Position numbers and translations under genes: made by a program. 64,000 nt of DNA from Campylorhamphus procurvoides (Eukaryota > Chordata > Aves > Passeriformes > Dendrocolaptidae). The DNA is taken from contig WBMV01007374.1 in assembly GCA_013396655.1 (NCBI GenBank), forward strand, positions 467,434-531,433. The letters run 5' to 3'. The notes beneath the pieces are model-generated. The model saw only the letters and a list, made by a program, of their open reading frames with translations. It was not told the DNA's origin and searched no databases. This document shows positions 37,001-49,273 of the stretch, one piece after another; position 1 is the stretch's first letter; each line of letters starts with the position of its first letter.

Positions 37001-39944
37001 CTGCCAACTGGAGCTCTCGCATGATGAGCTGAGCTACTGAAATTGCTCCTTGCCAGGATGCAATGGTCATTTTTAAGATAATTTGGGATGAACAGGTATT
37101 TCTCACACTTGGATTTCAGCACAGTTGGGTTTTCATGTAATAGGACCTCAGGCTCTGCTATTAGAAGGATCCCTGTGACTGTGAGATGCAAAGCCCAAAT
37201 GTCAGACATATAATATTTATTAGAGGCAGCAAAAGAAAAGGTTGCAGGCGCCCTATGTAAAATGACTTCTGAACTGAATGGAAAGCACCACAACTCCAGT
37301 GGCTGCAGAGTCAACAGTTACATACTGTAAAATTACAAATAAAATCCTTTAAAATATAAGAAAGCCTTTCATCTCCTCCAGACAGAACCTGAGGATGTGA
37401 AGAGTGACATTCCAAAGGTCCAAAGAGAATGAATGACTGCAGGCTGTTGTTTGAGGCTCCAGACAAACAATGCAGAGTGCAGTATACCAAAAACCATCTG
37501 TAAGAGCAGCACCAAGATGCTCCCTGGTGCTTCCTGCTTCCCAAACCAAGAGGATCAGATCTACAGCCTCTTCTATTGTGTTCTGCACTAAAGGAAAACT
37601 ATAAGGGAGGGGAATCACAATTGTAAGTGAAAGTTAAATGGCACCACAGGGTATTTCAGATGCCTAAACAACCTACTTAACCCTCGTGAGAGGCCTATTG
37701 CAATAGCACAACTGGATTATGGCTCTGCAAAAGGACCCGATACTACATAGCTGTTACAAGTTCTCCAGGAGCATTTTAAAATCTTGAATATGCCTGTCAG
37801 GAAATGTATTTTGTTTGTTCCTAACAAAGGCAAATCAGTGTCTCAATGTCCACAGAAATTTAAAAAATATTTTAGCACAAGGTGTCCAGACCAGTAAAAT
37901 GGATCCCTCCTCCTACTGTTTCCCATTCAGAGTCAAAACTTTACATTTGGGATTGTGATGTCTGATTCTGACTATCAAAATCCCAAATTTCACCTTGAAA
38001 TATCCAAGGATTAATATTTAAAATTCCAGCTTGATCCACCCCTGTTAGCCACAGGTCCTTATTGTTCAGTGGAAAGCATCTTTGAGTCCTGCAGCTCTGT
38101 CTTCCACTCCTCAGAATATCTTATTTCATGTGGAATTTGCTGCATGTGTGAAAAACAAATTTATCTCCCAAATGCATATATTTCCAATGGTCTCAAAGAA
38201 CAGCAATTCAAACAGATGTAAATTTTCAGCAGCAGTAACACCACAGCGATTGGGGGAAAACCCTATAGAATTCTGCTTAAAAAAAGAAATATGTAGAACA
38301 ATAAATGCAAACAATCCTTCCCTTGCAGAAAGCTATTAGTGATGGAGAGAAATCTGCAGTGCATTTAGACAGCTTAATTTACAAAGCTTGCCAAAATAAT
38401 TAGAAGAAACCCTGCAAACTTTTCAACCCAAGTGGAATCTTCTCATTTAATGAGCTAAAGACTTGATAAATGTCTTGATGAATTTGAAGTTCCCAGGCAC
38501 GATAACCTATTAAGAACCTTGCCCACACACAGTATCTCACAGGGACCAGGACCGTCTCCTCCTTGCTCAAAGCCAGGACCCTCTTCTTGTGATAGGATCA
38601 AATTCTGAGTATCACACTGCCATCACCATGGTAACCAATGGACCACCAACATTTCAGAGAGCAAACAAACTACGTACTCCTACTGCCTCATTATGCAATG
38701 AGAAAGACAACCTTTCCTTCCCTACATTGTGATGGTATTGTGAGAAAGTTGATGTGAAAACATGGCCACTACCATGTCCAAATGCTAAATAAATTCAAGA
38801 CAACCACTGAGACCAGTCATCCCTCGTAACAAGCATTGCACTGGCTGGCAGTGGAGGCAGTGTAATGTCTGGGAACACTGTAGCTGGGAGACAAATAGCT
38901 TCTAAGAGTATTTTTAGCTATATTTGGAGCCTCAAATCAAGAGTCTAGAACAATCAGGAGACATCCCTGACTGAGGAATCTATAGCTCAGGTTACTCATT
39001 GGAGCTGTGCCATTTGCCCTTCCTTTGGCCCTTCATAGTTACAGGCAGCATCTTTCCAGAGGCAGCACAACATACCTGTCAGAACTGCAGCTGTGGAGGA
39101 AATGTAAGGTGAAGCTACCCACATGTGCAATGCAGCAAATGCTTTTTCCTCTAAAGAGTGAATATTTATACAAAACATGATAAAAGACAACATAATACTC
39201 ATGAATGTTCTCAGAGCAGTTGCCATTTGCGGGTCTGTGCCGTCTCTCCATAGGGGGGGATCAGATCTCTAAATCAGTTCAATCCTGAGGACTTACTAGC
39301 ACACCAGGGTTCACCATACCAACAAGCACGTGCATGTTTGCCTACTGCCCACAGCTAAAAGGAGATATTTGGCAGGGAAACTGCTCTGCCAAGAGAGAGC
39401 TGTTTCCCAGCCTGAAGATCAGCAATGATGCCTGAGTGTAGCAAATAGAGTAAAGCTCTTATCTATAGCTCTAAATCCATTTATATTCTCACTTGCACAT
39501 GACTTATGTTGGTTTCAGTGGGTGGCAATTCTACTTCTCTGACAGCATTTTATAATAAGAAATCTATCCAAAGTAAAGAGGGAAATACATTCTGATTCCA
39601 ACAGCGCACTCAGGATAGAAACAGACTTCCAGCTGAAGACATTCTTGCAGATGTATTTTATTGGTTTGATAGAGGATCAGCAGTAAAAGTTTTGGGATTT
39701 ATCAATTAAGTGACATCAGCCTAAGACAAATCTTCAGCACTTCATGTCATTCTGCAGTGGCTGCCTCACCTGCAGTGCTGTTGATGCATTATGCTAGCTA
39801 TACACTAGCTCTTTTCAAACAATTTTCATTTTTGTGAAAGTAAATAGTTTTAGTTTCGGTGCTTATATGCAAAGGCTTCCAAGCGAGCAGGAGAAAAAAA
39901 TATGCCAGAATGTCCTTGCATTATATTTCTATTTTTATGGCTTT
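34071..39944. other. Unannotated DNA with one GC-richer patch
   Basis: At 35398-35906 a GC-richer patch has a 130-codon plus frame (35398-35790) overlapped by minus frames of 104, 103 and 95 codons, all of low-information composition. A 132-codon minus frame at 36916-37314 is long for AT-rich DNA but matches nothing known. No repeats were recognised. Confidence 0.4.
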
Positions 39945-40018
39945 TTCCTTGCAATGCCAAAGTACCACACATTTATTTGCTTTGACCTAATTAAAGGATA
40001 CATGAAAACCTACTTCAC
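39945..40018 (+). repeat. Dispersed ~75-bp repeat, copy A
   Basis: The segment is clearly related to 42255-42331. Both share 'caaagtaccacacattt' and then a 'ttga-c/t-ctaattaa' block, roughly 80% alike by eye. The family is not one I recognise; it may be an old SINE or DNA-transposon relic or a local duplication. Confidence 0.6.
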
Positions 40019-42254
40019 TGATGCCAGCCACTGCTGCTAATGACGAACTCAGAAGGGACTTGCTGGGTGACTGCTGCACACTGAAATGGAATCAAAGGCT
40101 GAAATGCAAAAACATCCAATGAAAAATCCAGCTGTCTTCCAAAAAGAACTTACTACTACTAAGGATTTATATTATATTACTCTAAACACAAGTACAACAA
40201 ACTTACTTCAGAAATTGTAAAAGGTAATAAACTAAGTTACATAGGAAAGATCAGCCCTTACACTGAGGTCACAGCACTAAGGTAACTGCTTACAAGCTTT
40301 GGAAAAGGTATCTTAGAATATTGGTAGTCTGGCAGAAACAATGAAACATATAGTGCCAGGACCTAAACACGACACACCTACCCCAAAATTCTGGCCATCA
40401 GCATCACTGAATGTCTAAGGGCATCAGTGCAAAAACTTTGCTGCTTTGTAGCCAGGAATTCATTCCTGAAAAGCCACTCTGCCTTTCCCAGTCCTTTTTC
40501 AGCCTTTCTTGCTAGAAGACTGGCAAATGGAAAATACAGTAATGGCACTTTAACATCCTCCTGCCTAATTCACAAGTGTCATAAGGCTTGTGTCCAACAA
40601 ACAAATGCATCTGCATTTACCTGCAGCTGTAGAACTGAAGCATCCATATCAGAAACTGCTTTCTTCCACAGGGATTTCACCTTCTCTAGGTGTCCTGTCC
40701 AGTGTCAACCCATGCCAAGCTCCACATGCCTCTTTCATTTAGTTTACCCTAGGCTCCAAGGACTGTGCTAGGAATGAGTATGCTTGGTGACATGACACAC
40801 AGTGACTCTGTTGTCACAGAAAATGATAAACAGCAACTGGAAAAAAAAATAACTTGAAATAAACTACACGACAATCAATCCTAATAGCAGCAACATATAC
40901 TTTAGCCTTAGCTGTGCTTGTGCTGGGGACAGGCACAAATATCCCTTTTTAATGGCAACAGAAAACTTCCTGCTCTGAGGGGAGGATGGAATGCTGAGCC
41001 AGAGCACTGGCTCTTGTACCTCACTTCAGCTTGGCCAGTATAAAGAACGCAGTCCAAAGATAAGGAGCATCCCAGAGCCTGGGATGCCAGAGCCAGTGTG
41101 CAGGAGCTGTGGCATTCCACAAAGAACTGCACCTGGAGTTCTGGATAAGCTTCCATATTTAAGCATAGAGCCACAGCCACAGCAGTAGAAAAGTTACCCC
41201 CAAAGGGATGAGAGGGATACATTGCACCATGACAGCTGAAACACAGTATTAAAAAGTGGAGTTTGCTATTCTTTCCCTTTAAAACATTTAATAGTGAACT
41301 GTTTAAGAAAAACTTGGGCTCATATCTTCTGCTTCACTTGAAGTTCTTTGTAGGAGGCATAAATCACACAAGATAAAACAACCACCATATCTGGAGGAGT
41401 AGCTCTTGGCTTTCCAGCTCTCAGCACAGAAAGTAACGATAAGAATATTGGCAAAGGCTACAAATAGGCTTTTGGGACTGTGACTACTGGGATTAGTGAC
41501 TCTGTTCTCATCTCCTTTGTGCATGTGTGGATTCATCACTTCTGAGACCATTCCCACTATCCAGCTGTTCCTGTTATCAATAGAAGTCAATTGAGGGAAT
41601 GTTTCAGAAGCCCTTCACAAATCGGTGGGGCTCTCCCAGGGGATACAACTGAATGATTGTTACAAAGCACCAGGGATGTGCTCCGTGCTTTCATTCCCCC
41701 AAAGGGCTCAGTCATACAAGATTGCAGGGAAGGAGAGCACAGAGCCAGCCTCAGACTGCTGAGTGTGCTGCTTTGCTAATTGGGGTTCAATGAAGATGAA
41801 ATAGATGCTCTCTGTTGGTCAACAGCAATGCTGTGGCCAACAAACAGGAGCAGGTAATGTGCATGCCACCTTCCAGGTCACCCTTCTTTTCAAATCCCCT
41901 GAGACATCCGTGTGGCTCTGGTTCTTTCACTGATTCTGGTTTTTGCTGCTGCTCAAAGTAGCTTCAGGGATTGCTGACAGGAGTCACTGCTCTTGGACAG
42001 TAGCAAGAGTAAGTAACAGCCCTAGAGAAGGCTCCCCAGCCAGGGCAGCCAAACTCCCAGGGTCCCAAGGAAGGATCCTGTCAGGTGGTGTGGTCCATGC
42101 AAATGTGTGGCCTTGGAAGGGAAGCATCCAGGTAAAATGATGCATTGTTGGAAATAGAGGAAAAAACTCTGGTTAGTTTGGATATTTTTAGTTATTAATG
42201 TCTACAGAGTTTTATTTCTGAGCCAAGTGTGGTTGAACTATGGGTTTTAGTGCT
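40019..42254. other. Unannotated DNA
   Basis: No gene was recognised. A 114-codon plus frame at 40427-40771 and a 104-codon minus frame at 40908-41222 have no familiar content. Confidence 0.4.
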
Positions 42255-42331
42255 ATTCCTTGTAATGTCAAAGTACCACACATTTCATTGGTTTGATCTA
42301 ATTAAGAAATTATTAAAGCCTAGTGGAGACA
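42255..42331 (+). repeat. Dispersed ~75-bp repeat, copy B
   Basis: This is the second copy of the element at 39945-40018, in the same orientation, about 2.3 kb downstream. The shared core is 'gtcaaagtaccacacattt' followed by 'gatctaattaa' after a 7-base spacer. Confidence 0.6.
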
Positions 42332-45300
42332 CCTTCATTTTGAGCTCCTGAGGAATTGCATAGAGAGGTTCCTGCATCTCTGAAAACATTTAAATCTTAT
42401 TTTGGATGTTGTCACCACAGCAAAATTAGAATCTCTGAAAAGTGTTATCCATGTTTCCAGCTTTATTTCTCTTTGTACTGGCATTCACGGTAGTAAATAC
42501 ACAATGACATTATACCTGCCTTCAGCTGATAATGAACAATCCACCAGATAGATATACAGCTGTCACTTTGTTCCCAGGATCCACAGCATATATTGAAAGG
42601 ACATTACTGGCTTCCGAAATTGTGAGTTTGATGTATGTAAATGTTTTTAAAGTTTTACTGACAAAGAAAGCTCATTCTGTGAGCTATACATCACTAGACT
42701 GATGTCAGAGAACATGATATTAACTTTCACTCATTTTGACATGCCATCTCCTAGTGACGTAGGAAAGAACTTGGTAAGCAAGCAAACAGCTTCTGCTTTA
42801 ATTTACAACAGGTCCTTTGACACCACAGCAAACTGAGCACATCCCAGTTAAAAACAGTGCATGGAAGTTCATTTCCCAGTTACTTCGGTGACATATAGGA
42901 GTACTAAATTGCAGGTTTCCCAGTTCTGTTCTGGAATAGATGTACAGAAAAATTTCAATAGAAGCAATTTTGGGAAAGAAATTAAAAATCACATATCCAT
43001 GATCTACTCTTAGATTTGTTACAAATGTGAGTCCTCACTTATTAACCTTTATATTGCAGTATCTTGGTATTTTCTGTCATAATCCTGTCAGCTGTGCAAG
43101 TTTGAATGACTTTATCTTCAAGTGCCAGCTATATCAAAATTCACTAATTTCATCATCAAAAACAAAAGTCAGTAATTTCAATCAATCTTTGCATTGTACA
43201 AAATCACACTGACCAGTTACTTCACAGGTCTTTATCCAGTGCTGATTAACTTCGTGCCTCCATTATGCAAAGTGGATCATACAATGGCCATCAGTCACAG
43301 ACTCTGCTGCTCCTCCAGCCTCTCCTGAAGGGTGTTAGGCAATTACCCTCCTATCACACTTGCATTGTCTGACAGCGAAGCACAGCATTCACTAGGTAAA
43401 AATGATAAAAAAATTGTTGCCTGGAGCAGATTTACAGCTCTTGAGAAATCCCTATGAAAACCAAACCACTGTAAAGCAGAAGTGGAGTTGCTCTTTCCAG
43501 CTCCCACAGTGCTTCAGGACAACAGCACACACCAGTGCACGGCTCAGGGTGGGGCAGGAAGAATAAGAAACTTTCCTCTCAAGTACCATCAGACTCATGG
43601 GAAGAACTTTAGAGACTGAGATCACAATGTAAACAGCTCAGCTTTACACCAGGAGTTACACTCACCAAATCCAAACCTAAAACAGAATGAAGCTTTACTG
43701 TGTTAGTGAACTTTAAAATCACTCTTCAGGAAACCAAGCCTGCTGCAAAGTACAGTCTAAGTTTCAAAGAGATCTTGGGCAAGAAAATCAGTGAATTTGA
43801 GCTAGGACTTAGACCCATTAGTGGTCTAGTTTCACGCACACTTAGATTTTAGGCTGTAAATGTCATGCAGCTCATGCAGTCATTAGTCATCCCTGTGCAC
43901 AACACATATACACAGAGGCAAAATGAATGAGGTTGCTGACTTATAGCTCTTGCAAACACCTATCTTGAACATTAATATTGATAAAAGTATCATTAATAAT
44001 ATGGGATAGCAGAGTAAATTGGTTTCAGTATATATAGGAACCTCTCAAACTTTTTCCTATAGCTGGGGTAGAGCCTTTGCTGACATTTATATAAATTCAA
44101 CTAATTTTTTTTATAGTTGGTGATTTCTCTTGCCTCTGTACTTCAAGAATCCAGATAAACAGGGATTGAATGTTGAACACACTAAGAAAAGCAGATAACA
44201 TAAGTTTTCAAGCCCCAGGTTGAAGAAGGAAAAGGTCTGGAGCACCCAGAGGATAATTCCATGCCCACATAGATGAATGCAGCTCCACTGGGTAAAGAAT
44301 TGGTTCCCCAGTCCTGCAACTGCTGATCCAAAGAGACTCCATTCTCCTCCCACCTACTGCTGGAAAGGCCTGGAAGTACCTTGCTGTTGCTTTTACAAGG
44401 TCACAGCTAAAAGTGAAGTAAAAGACCACAGAGGAAACCTTCATGTTCCAGTTAATGTCCATGGCCAAAGCTACCCTGTCATGTCCTCTCCCACAGTTCT
44501 TGCACATGAGCTGCCCTTTAAATGACTCACCCACTTCTCCATCTAGAAAGAACATTTCCTTCTTTGTATTCTTTTGAGGAGGGCTAATAAACTGCCTGAG
44601 TCATCACCATTTTTCACGTGGTCTGGTCTTAATGTTTCAATACTCCAATTTAGACAATATCCACTTGGAGGAGTTCTTTGCTCAGCAGCAGGGAAGAAAA
44701 TAACTTGACTCCCTAATGAAAACCTCGAAAACATCCCAACTACTAAAGGGTAATGAGACATGGCCCTGATTGATTGCCTAATAACCTTTATCTAGATACT
44801 AATGAATGTAATAAATTGTGGGATTTATGGGCAACCCCTGCTCAGAGACTATCTCTGAAAGCTCCTATTTGGAGAATGCTAAGCTGTGATGTGACTTCCA
44901 GCTTCAGTTTCACCAGCAAAAAAGGGCCTGTGTAATGTGTAGTCTTGAACTGACAATCAATCAACTGAGATGTTAAAGCGAATCAGTCCAGGAGAATAAA
45001 TTAGCATTAAATACAGTTGGGAGTATTATTGGGGGGGGGAAAAGCCTGCATTTAAGAGTTCAGGCTTACTTTAGAGGTCACAAGGGCCAACCTGAATAGT
45101 AACATGATTTTATCATTATGGTTATTTATTACAATATTTGATAACTAATTAGTATCTTAAAATCAAATCGAAGACAGAAATCTTTATAGCATATTAGAAC
45201 AGACTGTGACACTTGCCAAAATAATAATTAAAAAAAAATCTCAAAGCAACTTAGAATACTAAATCCCAGCTTCAAAAGCTACAATTTCATCAGTCCATAT

Positions 45301-48300
45301 TTCAATATCTACTTCTCCTATAAATTAGTATTCTGACTATAAACCTTCCTATCTGAAGTGCTTGCAACAACACTTAGACTCCCTAGGTTTGGAAAGTAGG
45401 ACTTCCAGGCTCACCAATTTTTGTTTGCCATTTAAACTCTCACCCCTTATATTTTTGTTCTAGAAGAAGAAAAGTGAATAAGAGATCTGGGATAAAAGCA
45501 TTGTAAGCTAGACAGGAGCTTCTATTTGGTTTGCCAGTTCTCATATTTGAGGGCAGAAACTGCCTTACCATTTTTGGTGTTATTTGGCATCCCCAGGTCT
45601 TTTTTTGTTCCTCCACTTCTTTAGGGCATGAACTTAAGGGCCATGCCAAGGAACATGGCCAGTTCTCAAGGCACATTTGTAGCTAGAGGAGTGCTGGAAA
45701 CAGCCTGATCTGTGCATTTTTCCAGTCCAGGTAATACAGGGAAATGCAGTGTCAAAGGCAGTGTCAAACTGCAGCCGACCATCACACACGTGCCAGGAAC
45801 GCACAGTGTGTTCCGCCCTTTCCCCTCCAGCTCAAGGACACCAGCCATGCCGGAGGAGCACCTGGCAGCTCCCAGGCAGTGGGCTCTGCTCCAGTCTCAT
45901 TATGAAAACCAGTGGGTAGGATGAGTCCAGCAGGATAAAATTGGGTCTAAAATGCCCTGGGGGTAGCCTCATGGTCGCAGAGCATCTCTCCATGAGACAG
46001 AACACAGCCAATAGCTCTTGGCATGATATGCCAAGACTAAGAGCAAGCTCATGATTGCTATGAATAGATTCTCTGTATTTGGGGGATGGTTTTGACTTTA
46101 GTTACTTCCAAAAGAAACCATATAACACTCTCAGGATATTCATTGCAAAATTTTTCCCCATCTTCACAAGACTAAGACAAGTCCCAAGAACTCCCAGTAA
46201 ACAAACATCTTATATGAAGGCAAGAACAGCAACATCAATAGAACCTATTTATAGGAGCACTTATGAAACATCAGTGCTCATTTTGGTAGTGCAAATAATA
46301 ACAAGACTTTTACTTCTCTTTATGCTAGCATTGCTTGTTACCCAAAAATCAATGTCAGTACAAAGTACAAGAGAAAGTTCCATTATTCTCTCCATTTAAA
46401 TATTCCAATGCTGATTTCCAACTTTCAGAAGGATTCAATATAAATTGGTAGTTACTTTGTGACAATGTCAATGCCCACGATTATAAACATTGAGAGAAAT
46501 GGCAAGAGAAAGAGCTTTCCTTTTCCAAAGAAAATTGATTCTCTTGTAGAATTTACTAATCTGCGCTATAGGCCACCTAGTTTTTATTCTTTGAGAGAGA
46601 ACATTTAACTCTTACCAGGCGATGGTCCCTGCATGACTGCCCAGTGCCTGTGTGGGGGAGAGCAGTGTTCCACCTGCTTGGTGTGGTGGTAACAAACAAC
46701 ATCAGCTCAGGGCTGCAGGGAAAGCTGCACTCGCTTTGCAGTGATGATTTATGAGCAAAGTGCAGCCACACAGCCTCACTAGAAAGTGTCTCTCAACTTG
46801 CAACTCTTGGTCTCAGCAACACCTCTGCTTGCACCCAGTTTTCCCTGGTCCCTAAAGAATTTAATCAGCAGCTAATCCTCGGTTCAAATGCTGTCCCTGC
46901 AACACTGCAGCATGTGCTGCATCCAAAAGCAGATGTCCCTCCAGGCCAGGTCTCGCAGGTGTAGCTGGGACTGGCAATATGTGAGACACCCCAAGGCCAG
47001 TGCGTGTCAGACCTTGCTGAGGAAGGCAAAGCTCATTTATCACTTCTTTTAGCAGTCAGTCCCCAAAGGTCTAATTCTTTTCAATTTCCTTTTTCTTTTG
47101 AAACCTTGAATAGCAAATAATCTTTGCAAGCCCTGCAAAGTATGAAAATGTTTCCAAGAAGGAATCTCAGATATTGGTCTGAGTGAATAACATTAGTAAT
47201 ATTATTTTTTAAATCCCACATTAATAGCTATTTCCAAAGTGGGAAGCCTTGGGGTTTTGACATGTTTATTTTCTGGAGGCACACATGATGTACAAATTAA
47301 ACAAATATAATACTTACAAAAACATTTTAGTTGTAAAAATAGAGCTAAGGCTCAATTAATTGCTAAGATGCACATAATGCACTCTCAGCACTATATAAGT
47401 CCGAACTACAAAATTACATTGTTTATATTTTTCTCACTAGGCAGAGGGAGAAGGAATAAGAAACAAGTTCTGCATTTTACAGCATCCAAACACATGCTCC
47501 TCCTTCTAAACAGAGAGCATAAACATAAACGTACCACACGTTATGACTTCATAATATTACAGCTCTGTCAAACAACAGAGCTTTAAAACAGTGACAGTAA
47601 CTACCCGAATATGCTCTAAATCACCACATAATCCTAACAGCATAAATACTACCTGCTTCATCTCCAGTCACCTTGTTTGTTAAGCTCGTCCACTATGCTC
47701 AAAGTTTATTCCACAATGTCACTTTCCAAGCTGAGGGCTTTTCCTTTTTTTTTAACTCTTTATAAATTCACTGACCAGGAAATTATAATATAAAACATAA
47801 AGAGGCATCATATTAACTAATTAGATATCAAATCAACTGTTAATAAGGGTGCAGTAAATTTATTTTTATCTTATTGCCAAATATCAAACAAACAGAACCA
47901 TTAAAATTATCTGCTTTTCTATTAATTAATGCTCTGGAAATGAAGAGAGTTAAAGCAAGTTATCCTTGTTTATATATTAAACTGTGGTTCTGTCTTCCTA
48001 CCTCATAATACGTAAAATGATTGATATAACCTTAACAGCAACCATTAAGGATTAGGAAAGCATTACTGCAACAAGGGAGATACATGTGGGTGCCAGCAGT
48101 TCAGTGACAACATGTGCCCTGTATAAATAATAGGCTCAGAGCCAGATTCATCAAAGGGAGAATAGAAAGATGTCTTGAAAGGGAGAGAGGAAAAATTAAT
48201 TCAATGAATCATATAAGTGGCAGCCCACGTCTTGAGGGAACAGTTCCACACACTGTCATTGGGAATGTGGCACATGCAGAGTTTCATCAAGAAATGCTGA

Positions 48301-49225
48301 AGAGTAGAAAAGAGCTAAGAAACTGCAACTGGTGGGTGCAGCACCTGGGTGGTTTCAGTTCCAGGCCCACACCCTGAACTGGGCTGGGAAGGGCACCAGT
48401 GGGACTGAGAGTTCCACAGTCTTTTCTGCCAGGCACCCTCTGGGAGAAGGAAGGAAGTACAGGACTGCAGGTACACTCTAGAAGGGTCATTATCTTGTCC
48501 CAAAGCTCCTGTTAATCACGGGTCAGAACTGCAGCAGCCAGTCCCTCAGCCAGGGCAGTCCTTTGTGTAACCTTGGGAAAATCTTCTGCAGCTTCTTTCC
48601 AAGTCAACTGCACAAGACAGTAAAGCATTTGTATCTATGGGAAAAAACTCACTGAATAATCTGGAGAACCTATGTCACACAATATTTGTGAAAAATATGG
48701 TATCAGACCAGTTAATACAGATGCTGACTGGACACATGTTCATCTCTCTTTTTCCTTTCCTTGGAGGAAGGGAGAGAATGGCAAACAGCTGCTGTCCACT
48801 ATCCATCCCACAGGACAGAGTCCTTCATCACCCACACTGGCCACCAGAGCCCACCACCTCCCTCTTTCAGCAGGTCCAGCCTTCCTCCCAGTGTGAATGC
48901 AGGAGGACAGCAGGTGGGGAGCACAGCCTCTGCATTCACAGCCAGGTACCATCCAGAGGAGGGAGCTAAAATTCACTCACAGATCCCCCAGTTTAGGATT
49001 ATTCTGTTGCTATTCATATTGAGAAAGTTATTTGGAAACTCAAGAGCCACTGAAAGAGAGACAGATGCAAAATTATCATATCACTGATTGCATCATACGA
49101 ACAGCAAACTGCACAGAGTGACTCCCTGCTACAGATTCAGAGCTGAACATTTATAAGCAACTCACAGACTGAGTTGTAATTACATAGGCATTCACTGAAT
49201 AATTTTAAATTAATGAACATGCATA
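42332..49225. other. Unannotated DNA, no gene recognised
   Basis: The sequence is mostly AT-rich. GC-richer spots lie at about 45760-45930, 48330-48440 and 48770-48960, with overlapping open frames on both strands. A run of nine G occurs at 45031-45039. A 106-codon plus frame at 46079-46399 encodes a hypothetical peptide with a hydrophobic stretch near its C-terminus, without homology I can name. Confidence 0.4.
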
Positions 49226-49273
49226 AAGCCCTTTCACAGGCCATTCATACACAAAAAGGGCTTCAGAAGCCCT
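49226..49273. repeat. Three-arm inverted repeat (two alternative hairpins)
   Basis: AAGCCCTTT (49226-49234) is the reverse complement of AAAGGGCTT (49255-49263). The overlapping 17-base odd palindrome AGGGCTTC-A-GAAGCCCT (49257-49273) provides a third arm. The middle arm can therefore pair either upstream or downstream. Confidence 0.7.

Noticed and set aside
36916..37314. 132-codon minus-strand open frame
   Set aside because: Long for AT-rich DNA but with no domain, no splice sites found and no recognisable similarity.
46861..46905. tRNA B-box-like ggttcaaatgc
   Set aside because: No matching A box, acceptor stem or cloverleaf arms around it.
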